Assembly: GCF_004791025.1 (NCBI RefSeq) | Contig: NZ_SRUO01000005.1 | Span: 62,001-126,000 of the forward strand | Length of the DNA: 64,000 nt | Source of the DNA: Mesorhizobium sp. M4B.F.Ca.ET.203.01.1.1 | Lineage (GTDB): Bacteria; Pseudomonadota; Alphaproteobacteria; Rhizobiales; Rhizobiaceae | Reading direction: 5' to 3' | In this document: positions 46,916 through 54,570 of the stretch, in pieces | Position numbering within the stretch: position 1 is the first letter of the stretch | Layout of the letters: each line of letters opens with the position of its first letter | Notes under the pieces: model-generated | Told to the model about the DNA's origin: nothing | The model's input: only the letters and a program-made list of their open reading frames with translations | Databases searched by the model: none | Made by a program: the position numbers and the translations under genes

Positions 46916-49656
46916 CAGCCGTTGGTCGTGACCGATATAACCATAGAGATCAGTGTCGCCGTGTTCGGGCTGGCGCACTCGACGCAAACGCGGCTGTCTG
47001 TGTTCCACTCGCCTGGGAAGACGAACGGCTCCTCGTCATCCACATCACTGAGAACGATAGCCGGCGCCGTGGTCCCACCCTTTTGGACTGGCGGCGGGAA
47101 CAATGGCCTTTCCGCATTGTCGAACTGAGATCCATAGCGGATGCCGGCCCGAACGAAATCAGTCATGATCAGGCCGACCTCATCGACCTTCTTCTTCTGG
47201 AGCATCGCAGTCCCACCGGCAGCGCCATAAGCCAGCTTTGACGACTTGTAGCGCGCGGTGTAGGGAAGCCCTGCAACCCAGTCCGTCACCGCCGAGCCAA
47301 CCGTGATGTTGCCACTGCCGTTGACTGTGTAGGTGTTCGGCACGGTGTAGCCGTTGACCTCTGTCACCAGCGGTTCGCCATCAGCCCAGACCACAACGCT
47401 TTCGCCCTGAAGATGCGTGCCGACATGGATGGTTGTGGAAGCGGGGCCATTCGTGCCGTAGGCGAATGCATCCATCACCTTGCATTGCGTCATCGGCTTG
47501 ACGTCGGTATCGAGCGCCATCTTCTCGATGTAGCGAACCGTCGAACCGTTGATGGTGCGGTTGACCACGAAATAGACGCGATCCTGATCGTCGGCGGGCA
47601 GGACTGCCACACTTTCGAAATCGCCATCCGTCTCGATCGGGATGAAGGCTAGCACTTCCTCAAGCGGCTCATAGACGATGCAGACGCAGGAGCCGTCGTT
47701 GTTGATGACCCAGATACGGGTATCCGGCCGGCGCTGCACCGAAAGCGTCTTGATGCCCGAGGTGAACAGGTCCGTCGCCAGCTTGCTCATCTGCGTGGCG
47801 TTATAGTCGGAGCTGGTCCCATCGAAGGAGAGTTCGAACAGCGCCTTGCCAGAGCGATCGACAAACACGCCCCTGGTATCGACGCGGGCCGGATCAACGG
47901 AGGAAGCCCCGGTCGAGGAGGAATCCTTGATCGAAAGATTGGTCGGCGTCAGCGGCTCATCGAACGATGACGACTTGACGGTGGAAACCGCGCCCTCCGT
48001 GCCCACAAGCAGCCTCTGGAGGGCAAGGAGCCATTGCGTGTCGTTGACACCACCCGTGGCGATGGAACGCGAGATAGGCCCGCTGTCGCCCTCTACGGTG
48101 TCGTCAAAATCCTCGAAGCCATCCGAGACCGAACCCCACAGCCGGTCATCGCCAGACCACCACAGGCGACCCTCTGCGAACGAAACGGCAGACGGCCATA
48201 TCTGATTGGCCGACCATTCGCATTCGCGCCAGTTATCGGTAGCCTTTGCGGCGTGGAACGGCTGCAGGATCTCGATATCTACCGAAGTCGCGCTATTGTA
48301 GGCGGTGACGCGGCAGATACCGGAGCCGCCCCCGCCGTCATAGTCAACGGTGATCGTTGCCACGCCAGAGGTGTACGAGCCCTCTTCAAACCCAAGCTTG
48401 TAGTAGATGACCGCGTTGTCGTCCTCGTCGTCGTTATTGGATGTGCCGAGGTTTCCGGTGATGTCGATCGTTGATGTGTTGTTGAGGTATGGGAACCGCT
48501 TAAAGCCCCGATCCTCGCCGTCAAACGATCTTTGCCAGCGCAGGGTGCCAGCCCATGTGCCGCTAACGGTGTAGGTCCAGTTGCGGTCATTGTAGTCGGT
48601 GGCCTGAACCCCCGTCACCCGGAAAGCATCGGTGTACTCACCACCTCCAGCCAGGTTCGTGGAGCACTCGAACCCCTCATGGAAAAGCGAGAACAGCGTG
48701 CCAACGTGGTCTGAGTTGAAGAAAGGAGCCGAGGCGGTAAGTGTGCCGTTCCCTTCCCCGACGCTTGGCGTCAGTTTGATATCCCTGGTAGTGCCAACAG
48801 TGAAGGGTCCGTTGCTTGGCTGATACCGGACAACCGACCAGGAGCGGGTGGAGCGGCGCTCGATGCGCTGCGGCCTGTAACCATCGCAGGCAACAAACAC
48901 CACGTCAGCCGACTGGGCGAAGCGCATCTTGAACAGATCGGCCTCAAGCCATTGCGTCGGCAAGGTCATGATGCCGGCCGCTTCAACCGTCACACTATCG
49001 ACGCGCTTCAGCTGCTCCAGTTCGGATTGGAAGAGCAGATAGAACGAAGCCCCAGATGGCGTGAACGCAAGGGAATGCGTGCCCGTCCGAAGAGAGGTTT
49101 CATTGATATACTCGTCGCCGCCCGAGGTCGAACCAACCCTGAGCGTTACCGGGCCGCGCTCAACGATGATGCGAAGCGCGTGTTCGGTGCCGATCTGGTT
49201 GACGGTGACGGTTTGCGATGCAGAGGCTTTCGAGCCCCGCGCAAGGGCCGTGAGGTTGAGATACCCCCCCGAGACGGTGCTGGTGGCGCCAGAAGTGGCC
49301 GTGAGCGTCCATCCCGTGCTGGAGGAGAAATCCCCGCTTGTGACCGCTGCCGTAACGGCCGGCCTGGTGACCGTGACATCATCCACCTTAACCCGCATAA
49401 GCTGGTCGGTGAATTCCAGCATGGCGGCATCGGTAGCGCCGAAGACGAACTCCTTCACTCGGCAGATATCGTTGCTGTCCGTGGTGGAGATGTATTCCAG
49501 GCCAGGGCGCATGAAGGCTGGGCCACTGGTGAGCGGCAGGAAATTGGTCTGCTGTTCCGCCGCCAGCCGCATCCGCTCAAGATCGACGCGCGGCAGATGC
49601 TTCTTGTCCTGCACGCCTACGGAAAAACTTTGCAGGTAGGTATTGATGCGAGGCAT
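46915..49656 (-). CDS. Tail tubular protein B-like nozzle protein
   Basis: A 913-residue protein, MPRINTYLQSFSVGVQDKKH at the N-terminus, followed by RVDLERMRLAAEQQTNFLPL and many short beta repeats. This N-terminal layout is shared by the T7 gp12-type nozzle proteins of podoviruses. It forms the end of the short tail and contacts the fibres. It directly abuts the tail tubular A-like gene. Length is near the family's upper range. Confidence 0.8.
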   Translation of the reverse strand: MPRINTYLQSFSVGVQDKKHLPRVDLERMRLAAEQQTNFLPLTSGPAFMRPGLEYISTTDSNDICRVKEFVFGATDAAMLEFTDQLMRVKVDDVTVTRPAVTAAVTSGDFSSSTGWTLTATSGATSTVSGGYLNLTALARGSKASASQTVTVNQIGTEHALRIIVERGPVTLRVGSTSGGDEYINETSLRTGTHSLAFTPSGASFYLLFQSELEQLKRVDSVTVEAAGIMTLPTQWLEADLFKMRFAQSADVVFVACDGYRPQRIERRSTRSWSVVRYQPSNGPFTVGTTRDIKLTPSVGEGNGTLTASAPFFNSDHVGTLFSLFHEGFECSTNLAGGGEYTDAFRVTGVQATDYNDRNWTYTVSGTWAGTLRWQRSFDGEDRGFKRFPYLNNTSTIDITGNLGTSNNDDEDDNAVIYYKLGFEEGSYTSGVATITVDYDGGGGSGICRVTAYNSATSVDIEILQPFHAAKATDNWRECEWSANQIWPSAVSFAEGRLWWSGDDRLWGSVSDGFEDFDDTVEGDSGPISRSIATGGVNDTQWLLALQRLLVGTEGAVSTVKSSSFDEPLTPTNLSIKDSSSTGASSVDPARVDTRGVFVDRSGKALFELSFDGTSSDYNATQMSKLATDLFTSGIKTLSVQRRPDTRIWVINNDGSCVCIVYEPLEEVLAFIPIETDGDFESVAVLPADDQDRVYFVVNRTINGSTVRYIEKMALDTDVKPMTQCKVMDAFAYGTNGPASTTIHVGTHLQGESVVVWADGEPLVTEVNGYTVPNTYTVNGSGNITVGSAVTDWVAGLPYTARYKSSKLAYGAAGGTAMLQKKKVDEVGLIMTDFVRAGIRYGSQFDNAERPLFPPPVQKGGTTAPAIVLSDVDDEEPFVFPGEWNTDSRVCVECASPNTATLISMVISVTTNG

Positions 49657-50286
49657 CTAGAGGCCGCGCCTCGTACCGGAAAGCGAACCCCTGCGCAAAC
49701 GGGACTGGACAAGGCGGCCAGCCGGCGAATAGGCCACGCGCTCATCCACCGCGTCGAGCGCCTTGGCTTCGCTCAACAGCGCCTTGGAGAGGTTGAACAG
49801 ATCGGTGCGGGTGCCCTTGTCGGAAGAGATCGGCAGTGCGCACTGGAATGCGAGATAGGCCGCGAAAGCCTGTGCGAACGGCTCGCGCCATGCGCCGATG
49901 TTCCAGCCATAGTCGTCATCGTTCGAGACGTAGCGGATATAGAGGGTTGGACTGTCCGCATACCAATAGGCGGTCTCGTCCGCGAAATCCTCAAACCCAG
50001 CAAGGAATGTCGGGTCGGTTCCGATGGAAACCGTGCGCACCCAGTCGGTTGGCTTGGAAAACGCATACTGGTAGCCGAACAGCGGCTCCACATCCTCATC
50101 GTTCTGGAACTCGGACGAACGAATGGCGAAGTTCCACAGGCCCTTGGCGAACATGTATTCGCCGGCTTCCTGCCAGACATCATCCAGCGCGTAGCGGGCC
50201 GGGCTTGCCTCGGTGAGGCTTGCCACGCCGGCCGCGTTGCCGAGATAGCGCAGCGCCGATTTGTAAATTGACAGTTTCGTGGCCAT
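49657..50286 (-). CDS. Tail tubular protein A-like (gatekeeper/adaptor)
   Basis: A 209-residue protein: MATKLSIYKSALRYLGNAAG, then a conserved ALDDVWQEAGEYMFAKGLWNFAIRS region (helical), and a C-terminal helical end with a basic tail. It matches T7 gp11-type adaptors that link portal and nozzle. It lies between the Ntn-hydrolase gene and the nozzle gene, as in related phages. Confidence comes from motif recall plus gene order. Confidence 0.78.
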   Translation of the reverse strand: MATKLSIYKSALRYLGNAAGVASLTEASPARYALDDVWQEAGEYMFAKGLWNFAIRSSEFQNDEDVEPLFGYQYAFSKPTDWVRTVSIGTDPTFLAGFEDFADETAYWYADSPTLYIRYVSNDDDYGWNIGAWREPFAQAFAAYLAFQCALPISSDKGTRTDLFNLSKALLSEAKALDAVDERVAYSPAGRLVQSRLRRGSLSGTRRGL

Positions 50287-50287
50287 G

Positions 50288-50713
50288 TCAGACCTCGCAC
50301 TTCATGGTCACGATCTTGCCGCCGGTGCAGTCATCAAGCAGCCCGGCAATCTCGACGGCCTTGGCAGCATCGGCCCCCATGTACATGGCGGCATTGGCGG
50401 CCGGTGAACCGCTGCCCCATGCGCCGAACTCAGTCGTCACATCGAACGATGCTCCGGCCTCATAGATTGTCAAGGAGCCGTCCTTGCGTAGGCGGATGAT
50501 CGTCGATTCCGTGAGCGCCGGTCTATCGCCGTTCTCCCCAGCCTGAAGCCATGCAACAAATGCCACGGCCTCAGCATAGGTGCCGGTGACACCGACAATG
50601 CTTCCGTCAGGCAAGCGAAAGAGCTTGTCGGCGGTATAGCGGTGAATCCAGCCGCCGTTCATCATCCGGCTATCGGCGGCCAGCGTGCCGTACCGAAAGG
50701 CGATCGTGGTCAT
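50288..50713 (-). CDS. Ntn-hydrolase resembling the proteasome/HslV beta-subunit
   Basis: A 141-residue protein beginning MTTIAFRYGTLAADSRM; removal of Met would expose a threonine nucleophile (T2), as in HslV and proteasome beta subunits. The AADSR segment, VTGTYAEAVAF and the C-terminal GSGSPAANAAMYMGADAAKAVEIAG follow the HslV pattern. Phage versions of this fold are known in podovirus tail regions, but whether they are active proteases is unresolved. It overlaps the previous gene by ATGA (50710-50713). Confidence 0.75.
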   Translation of the reverse strand: MTTIAFRYGTLAADSRMMNGGWIHRYTADKLFRLPDGSIVGVTGTYAEAVAFVAWLQAGENGDRPALTESTIIRLRKDGSLTIYEAGASFDVTTEFGAWGSGSPAANAAMYMGADAAKAVEIAGLLDDCTGGKIVTMKCEV

Positions 50714-51186
50714 GCGGCGAGCCCGGATGCCTTCCTGGAATGCGCCATGGCGGCTGCAACCGCTTCAGCCCGCGTCCGATGGTCCTTGCTCACCACCATG
50801 TGCGGATCGTTGGTCATCGCGCGCCACTTGTGGGCCGGCGCGAAATTCACCGTGTAGCCCTCGGGCGGCTCTGGAGCGTCCTTGGAGACATCTCCAGGCT
50901 GTTCGACGGCCGGCACCTTGGCAACTGCCTTGGTCAGGTCGATCGCATGGAGGAGCGCGGTGCGGACGAAGCCTACGCCGGTCTCAACCACCAGCAGATG
51001 CAGGCGCCATGTCAGGTCTTCCGGGATGACGATCACTTCGTCATGGGCCCTGACCTTTGAGAAGACGTTGGCCCAGTTTCCGGGCACCGCAACGTCTTCC
51101 ATCGTCATGGAATTGGGGACGATCATGCGCCGAAGCGTGCGGGTGAAATCAGCGCTGTTGATCGCCGTGTTCGCGGGGATCTTCAT
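50710..51186 (-). CDS. Phage structural-region protein of unknown function
   Basis: A 158-residue soluble protein starting MKIPANTAINSADFTRTLRR. It has a beta-rich N-terminal half and a C-terminal AHKWRAMTNDPHMVVSKDHR helix-containing part. The start at 51184-51186 is chosen since the extension upstream (to 51249) has no ribosome site. It lies between the decoration-like protein and the Ntn-hydrolase in the head-tail block, so a head completion or connector-associated role is possible. Not recognised. Confidence 0.6.
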   Translation of the reverse strand: MKIPANTAINSADFTRTLRRMIVPNSMTMEDVAVPGNWANVFSKVRAHDEVIVIPEDLTWRLHLLVVETGVGFVRTALLHAIDLTKAVAKVPAVEQPGDVSKDAPEPPEGYTVNFAPAHKWRAMTNDPHMVVSKDHRTRAEAVAAAMAHSRKASGLAA

Positions 51187-51287
51187 GTTTGCCTCATGAG
51201 TTGAAGGTGGTTCGGGGGCCAGCGCAATCCGGCCAGCCCCCTCGACCACGAGGAGGCAACTCGCGACCGAAGCCGCAGAGCTGCGTA
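51187..51287 (-). other. Short spacer with a weak hairpin between two head genes
   Basis: On the minus strand GGGGGC (51239-51244 region) can pair with GCCCCC about 16 bases on; no T-run follows. It may reduce read-through or fold the mRNA but evidence is slight. No gene. Confidence 0.2.
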
Positions 51288-51554
51288 TCAGGTGATCGCG
51301 GTCGGAGCCGCGACAGTCGCAGCCGCACCGGAGACCGATGCGACCTGATACCTTTTGTACTTGGCGGTGCCCACGTTGATGGCATCGACAAGATCACCAA
51401 CGCGCATGCCCTTGGTCACGCCGTCCGAGAAATACGAAGCACCAACGATGGTGGCGTCCGCATCCGGAGTGGCGTTGAGGTACAGGAACACGCGCGGCAT
51501 GGCACCACCCACCGGGTTGATGACCATGGCGAGGTTGTCAGCAGTGTAAGCCAT
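51288..51554 (-). CDS. Capsid decoration/stabilising protein
   Basis: An 88-residue protein, MAYTADNLAMVINPVGGAMP, then SYFSDGVTKGMRVGDLVDA. This small beta-rich protein following the major capsid gene matches the decoration or cement protein family common in podoviruses and siphoviruses. It lies 12 bases after the capsid stop in the same direction. Role inferred from position and motif recall. Confidence 0.72.
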   Translation of the reverse strand: MAYTADNLAMVINPVGGAMPRVFLYLNATPDADATIVGASYFSDGVTKGMRVGDLVDAINVGTAKYKRYQVASVSGAAATVAAPTAIT

Positions 51555-51566
51555 TGTCCGTTCTCC

Positions 51567-52409
51567 TTACGTAGCAACGAACGCCGAGCCGTCGTGAGTC
51601 CACTTCACGATGCCGGTGTTCTGGAGGATTTTTGCTCCGTGGAAGACGGTGGCGCGGGTCCAGGACGTGTCCTGCTTCTCGTCGTAGCCGATGGAGATTT
51701 TCTCCTCGCCCACGTTCACCGCGTAGCCAATGGCGTCACGGTGGAAGAGATAGCAGATTTCCGCCGCCGTGCCGAGGCCGGTGACGCGGCTGGAGACCGC
51801 CCAGTTGATGCCCATCCAGCGGAACATCCTGCGCGCCGGGCCGCCGAACGGCTTCACGTCCACGTAGTCGCCCGAGGCGAATTCGGTGGTCTGAAGCAGA
51901 TAGCCACGGAACGCCGGGGAAATGATCGCGAACATGTTGTTCTCGTCTTCCACCGGAATGTCCGCGTTGCCCAAGATGGCCTGTGCACCAGCAACCATCT
52001 GCAGCGAGGCGGTCTGCGCCGTCGAAGGATAGTCCTGGGTAGCGTTGGCCAGTTCGGCAAGCAGCGTGAGATCGATGTCGCGGTTGATGACCGCCATCGA
52101 CGCATTCTGCATGACGCGCTTCTGGTCGCCCTGCGAAGCGAAGATGTTGAACCCGGTCAGCTCGTACGGAGCGTGCTTTTCAACGAGCGTGGCCGTGTTC
52201 TGGTTGTTCGTGGGGTTGCCGTACGGGATCTGGCCGTTGGTTCCACGGGTGACTGCGGTATCAGTACCGGAGCCGGAGACGAGGAAAGTGGCCTGGTTGC
52301 CACTGATCACCGCTTCCTTGGTCGTCATGGCCTTGAGCAGGCTGACGCGCTGCTCGAAAGCCCCAACGAACTCCTTGCGGTACTGAATCATTGCGGCTTC
52401 GATAGCCAT
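51567..52409 (-). CDS. Major capsid protein
   Basis: A 280-residue protein with MAIEAAMIQYRKEFVGAFEQ at the N-terminus, a central QKRVMQNASMAVINRDIDLT segment and a C-terminal beta-rich domain ending TGIVKWTHDGSAFVAT. This is the layout of the HK97-fold capsid proteins in the BPP-1/Bcep22-type podovirus group. It follows the scaffold gene after a 225-base spacer with a terminator, and precedes the decoration gene, so head genes are in the standard order. The first residues bear no signal peptide. Confidence 0.84.
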   Translation of the reverse strand: MAIEAAMIQYRKEFVGAFEQRVSLLKAMTTKEAVISGNQATFLVSGSGTDTAVTRGTNGQIPYGNPTNNQNTATLVEKHAPYELTGFNIFASQGDQKRVMQNASMAVINRDIDLTLLAELANATQDYPSTAQTASLQMVAGAQAILGNADIPVEDENNMFAIISPAFRGYLLQTTEFASGDYVDVKPFGGPARRMFRWMGINWAVSSRVTGLGTAAEICYLFHRDAIGYAVNVGEEKISIGYDEKQDTSWTRATVFHGAKILQNTGIVKWTHDGSAFVAT

Positions 52410-52634
52410 GATCAGTTCCTTTCAAAGGGTTGTGAGGGTTTTGGAGCCGCTGTCGTGCAGGGTGGCCGAAGGCGTTCCCGGAGCCTCTTGCGAGGGGTGG
52501 CCAGGTTGCATTCGGAGCTTCACGTCATAGGCAGGTAGATTGCCGGTCTCGGAGCCGTTGCCGGGGTGGCCGAGTGAGGCAATAAAAAGGCTCGCCGGAG
52601 CGAGCGCTATCCGCTGACGGGTGTCAGGGAATTC
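52410..52634 (-). other. Leader of the capsid gene (225-base spacer)
   Basis: No long ORF fits. The 5' part holds an intrinsic terminator (see next). On the minus strand a frame of about 45 codons with Gly/Pro/His-rich repeats ends at a TGA just before the capsid ribosome site; it has no start with a ribosome site. TTTGAAAGGAACTGATC precedes the capsid ATG. A capsid promoter is expected here but no clear one was seen. Confidence 0.45.
52581..52605 (-). terminator. Intrinsic terminator between scaffold and capsid genes
   Basis: On the minus strand GCTCGC-TCCG-GCGAGC (52590-52605) is a perfect 6-bp stem followed by CTTTTTATT. Rho-independent form is good. It divides the leftward late operon, so either the capsid has its own promoter or the read-through is controlled (for instance by the NusG-like protein). 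Confidence 0.75.
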
Positions 52635-53519
52635 CTATTTCTTGCGCTTGAGTTCCTTTTCGAGAATGGCGGCGTACTCGCGGTCCAGGCCTTTCTCGTA
52701 GTACTCGTCAGTGCCGATTATTTTCTCGATCTCCTCCTTGCGCGCGGCGTGCTTGCGCTCGCTATCGGAGGAGGTGAAGGCCACGTCACCGAACTTTTCG
52801 CGGCCCATGTCGGCGGCCCAGGCAATGAACTCGGGATTGTCCCCGAGACGCTTGCCGTCCACGCGGGCCTCCGCCCACTTCGCGCCGATGCCGGGAACGC
52901 TCTCGATCCAGCGCCGGGCGATCGTGGTGTTAGCCTTGTACTCGCCGTGCGCCCAATCCTTGCGCAGCGCGTCCTCGGCTTCTTCTGAGGCGATCTTGTC
53001 GGCCTCGATCTGCTTGGCCTGCGCGGCTTCCGCCATGTCGATGTACCACTCGGCCGCGATGTCCACGACATCAGGCCGGGCGCCCTTGGCATGGGCGAAC
53101 TCGGTGAAGCTGGACAGGATCGGCTTGTCCTCGTCGGTCAAGCGCTTCTGCACCGTCTCCGGCAGCTTGTAGCCGGTCGGGTCATCCGGGATGCCTTCGG
53201 CCTTGCGCCATTCGGCCATGGCCTTTTCGTCTTTGCCGTCAGGCTTGGCCCGCTTCAGACCGGTGCTGATCGTCGCCTGCGCCTCACGCAGAGCCCGCGC
53301 CACGCCCTTGGGCGAACCATAGCGAGAAATGGCCTTGGCGACATCCTCGTCACCAGATGCCATTTCCTCGCGCCAGTTGTCGCCCCATGGCGATTTCGGT
53401 TCAGGAGCCGGGTCTGGCGTCGGCGCTGGGTCGGGCGTTGATACAGGTGCGGGTGCCGGATCGGGGGTCGGTGCCGGCGTGGGATCGGGTGTAGGAGTCG
53501 GGTCTGCCAACTCAGCCAT
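52635..53519 (-). CDS. Scaffold protein
   Basis: A 294-residue protein, MAELADPTPTPDPTPAPTPD at the N-terminus with a run of about 40 residues of Pro/Thr/Asp/Ala repeats, then WREEMASGDEDVAKAISRYG and a long charged helical part (residues 60-290) ending KELKRKK. The acidic helical nature, Pro-rich arm and place upstream of the capsid gene fit a capsid-assembly scaffold. The repeat region may vary in copy number. Start at 53519 overlaps the upstream gene by eight bases. Confidence 0.72.
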   Translation of the reverse strand: MAELADPTPTPDPTPAPTPDPAPAPVSTPDPAPTPDPAPEPKSPWGDNWREEMASGDEDVAKAISRYGSPKGVARALREAQATISTGLKRAKPDGKDEKAMAEWRKAEGIPDDPTGYKLPETVQKRLTDEDKPILSSFTEFAHAKGARPDVVDIAAEWYIDMAEAAQAKQIEADKIASEEAEDALRKDWAHGEYKANTTIARRWIESVPGIGAKWAEARVDGKRLGDNPEFIAWAADMGREKFGDVAFTSSDSERKHAARKEEIEKIIGTDEYYEKGLDREYAAILEKELKRKK

Positions 53520-53817
53520 TGTCTGCCTCTTGCCTCTTGCCTCGAACTGGTTTCGCCGGTTTGCCCTCAACTGCCTTCAGGGTTTCCGCGCGAAGCATTT
53601 TGACGATCTGGGCACCGACGAACCGCCTGCCCTCGGCAAAGGCCGTGGCATGGCTGTCATTCTTGCGGTAGCTCAGGTCGTAGTAGTTGCTGGCCTGGTT
53701 GATGATCCAGTCCATTGCCGTCTGCTGCTGGCCTTCATTGGCCCTGCCGGCGATCACGGCGCGAATGGCCATGAGGGTGTCTTTGTCGTAGGCGGCCGGC
53801 GAATGGGCTTCGCTCAC
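53512..53817 (-). CDS. Bbp19-like phage protein
   Basis: A 101-residue protein. The central GQQQTAMDWIINQASNYYDL and TAFAEGRRFVGAQIVKML segments match the Bbp19 family first seen in Bordetella phage BPP-1-type podoviruses. Function is unknown; it is always near the scaffold and capsid genes. It is linked to both neighbours by overlaps (ATGA at 53814-53817). The C-terminus is basic (KPAKPVRGKRQE). Confidence 0.72.
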   Translation of the reverse strand: MSEAHSPAAYDKDTLMAIRAVIAGRANEGQQQTAMDWIINQASNYYDLSYRKNDSHATAFAEGRRFVGAQIVKMLRAETLKAVEGKPAKPVRGKRQEADNG

Positions 53818-54227
53818 AGTTCTTCGATCTCGTGAGCTTTTGTGCCGAAACGGCAGGCGGCTGCGTCATTCACCCCGGCATAGAAGTGCTTCTTAACTGC
53901 GAAGCCAACCTTTTCTGCATGGCTTACATTCGGCTGAGTCTCAGAAAGCAGCGGGCGCAGTTGCCCTTCGGTCACGTGAAGCTTTTTTGCCAAGTCTCGA
54001 CGCGACCAGCCTTCCGCATATCGCGCCCTAACATTGGCCTTCTTCTCGTCGGACCACGCATCAACCGGATTTTGTGGTCTAGGAATGGATATGTGATCCT
54101 TTCCAAGTAGGCGCCTAGAGACCGTCTGTGGGCTGCACCCTAATTTCGCCGCTATGACCCTCAGTGAGTCACCGCTGGCGGACATGGCGCGGGCGTCTTC
54201 GATGCTAATTTCCGTAGGCTTTGCCAT
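53814..54227 (-). CDS. Small phage protein with two helix-turn-helix segments
   Basis: A 137-residue protein with two likely helix-turn-helix units: residues 12-42 (ARAMSASGDSLRVIAAKLGC, then SPQTVSRRL) and residues 66-94 (VRARYAEGWSRRDLAKKLHV). It is probably a DNA-binding protein, perhaps a regulator or packaging accessory. The start at 54227 is the only one keeping the first unit. It precedes the Bbp19-like gene with an ATGA overlap. No specific family recognised. Confidence 0.62.
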   Translation of the reverse strand: MAKPTEISIEDARAMSASGDSLRVIAAKLGCSPQTVSRRLLGKDHISIPRPQNPVDAWSDEKKANVRARYAEGWSRRDLAKKLHVTEGQLRPLLSETQPNVSHAEKVGFAVKKHFYAGVNDAAACRFGTKAHEIEEL

Positions 54228-54236
54228 AGTTGCCTC

Positions 54237-54359
54237 CTATGGGTGTTTCAGGTCGTGCTTCAAAAGCTCCGTGAGCCCAATCGATGTTTCACGTGACATA
54301 TCGCGGTGTGAGGCGCAGCCCGCCAGAAGAATGAGGAGCAACAGGGCGCTACCGCGCAT
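54237..54359 (-). CDS. Very small lipoprotein
   Basis: A 40-residue protein: MRGSALLLLILLAGCASHRD carries a short signal and a lipobox LAGC (Cys at residue 15). It overlaps the upstream small membrane gene by 11 bases. The pair (single-helix protein then lipoprotein) resembles an o-spanin arrangement, but it lies in the head region, away from the main lysis genes. Not recognised further. Confidence 0.55.
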   Translation of the reverse strand: MRGSALLLLILLAGCASHRDMSRETSIGLTELLKHDLKHP

Positions 54360-54570
54360 TGATCAAATCTTTGACCATGGATGGGAACGAGCCGAAAAGG
54401 AACCCGGTCGAAGTGAAAGCCAACTTCTGCAAGGGGTCACTAATGGCCGCCCCGCTCATCGCGAGGTAGCAGACCTCCAAGATGGTGCAGAAACAGACCA
54501 CAACGAGCAATATCCAGCCCGACATGATGATGAATTCCGCGACCCTGCCAATCTGCGGCCGATCGCTCAC
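54349..54570 (-). CDS. Small membrane protein between portal and lipoprotein genes
   Basis: A 73-residue protein with two hydrophobic helices (about 12-34 and 45-65). The start overlaps the portal stop by ATGA (54567-54570). Its downstream partner is a 40-residue lipoprotein. A holin-like or superinfection role is possible; no family recognised. Confidence 0.55.
   Translation of the reverse strand: MSDRPQIGRVAEFIIMSGWILLVVVCFCTILEVCYLAMSGAAISDPLQKLAFTSTGFLFGSFPSMVKDLINAR

Noticed and set aside
48952..50271. Rightward frame of 439 codons
   Set aside because: Antisense to the tail tubular genes; composition is typical of a GC-rich shadow.
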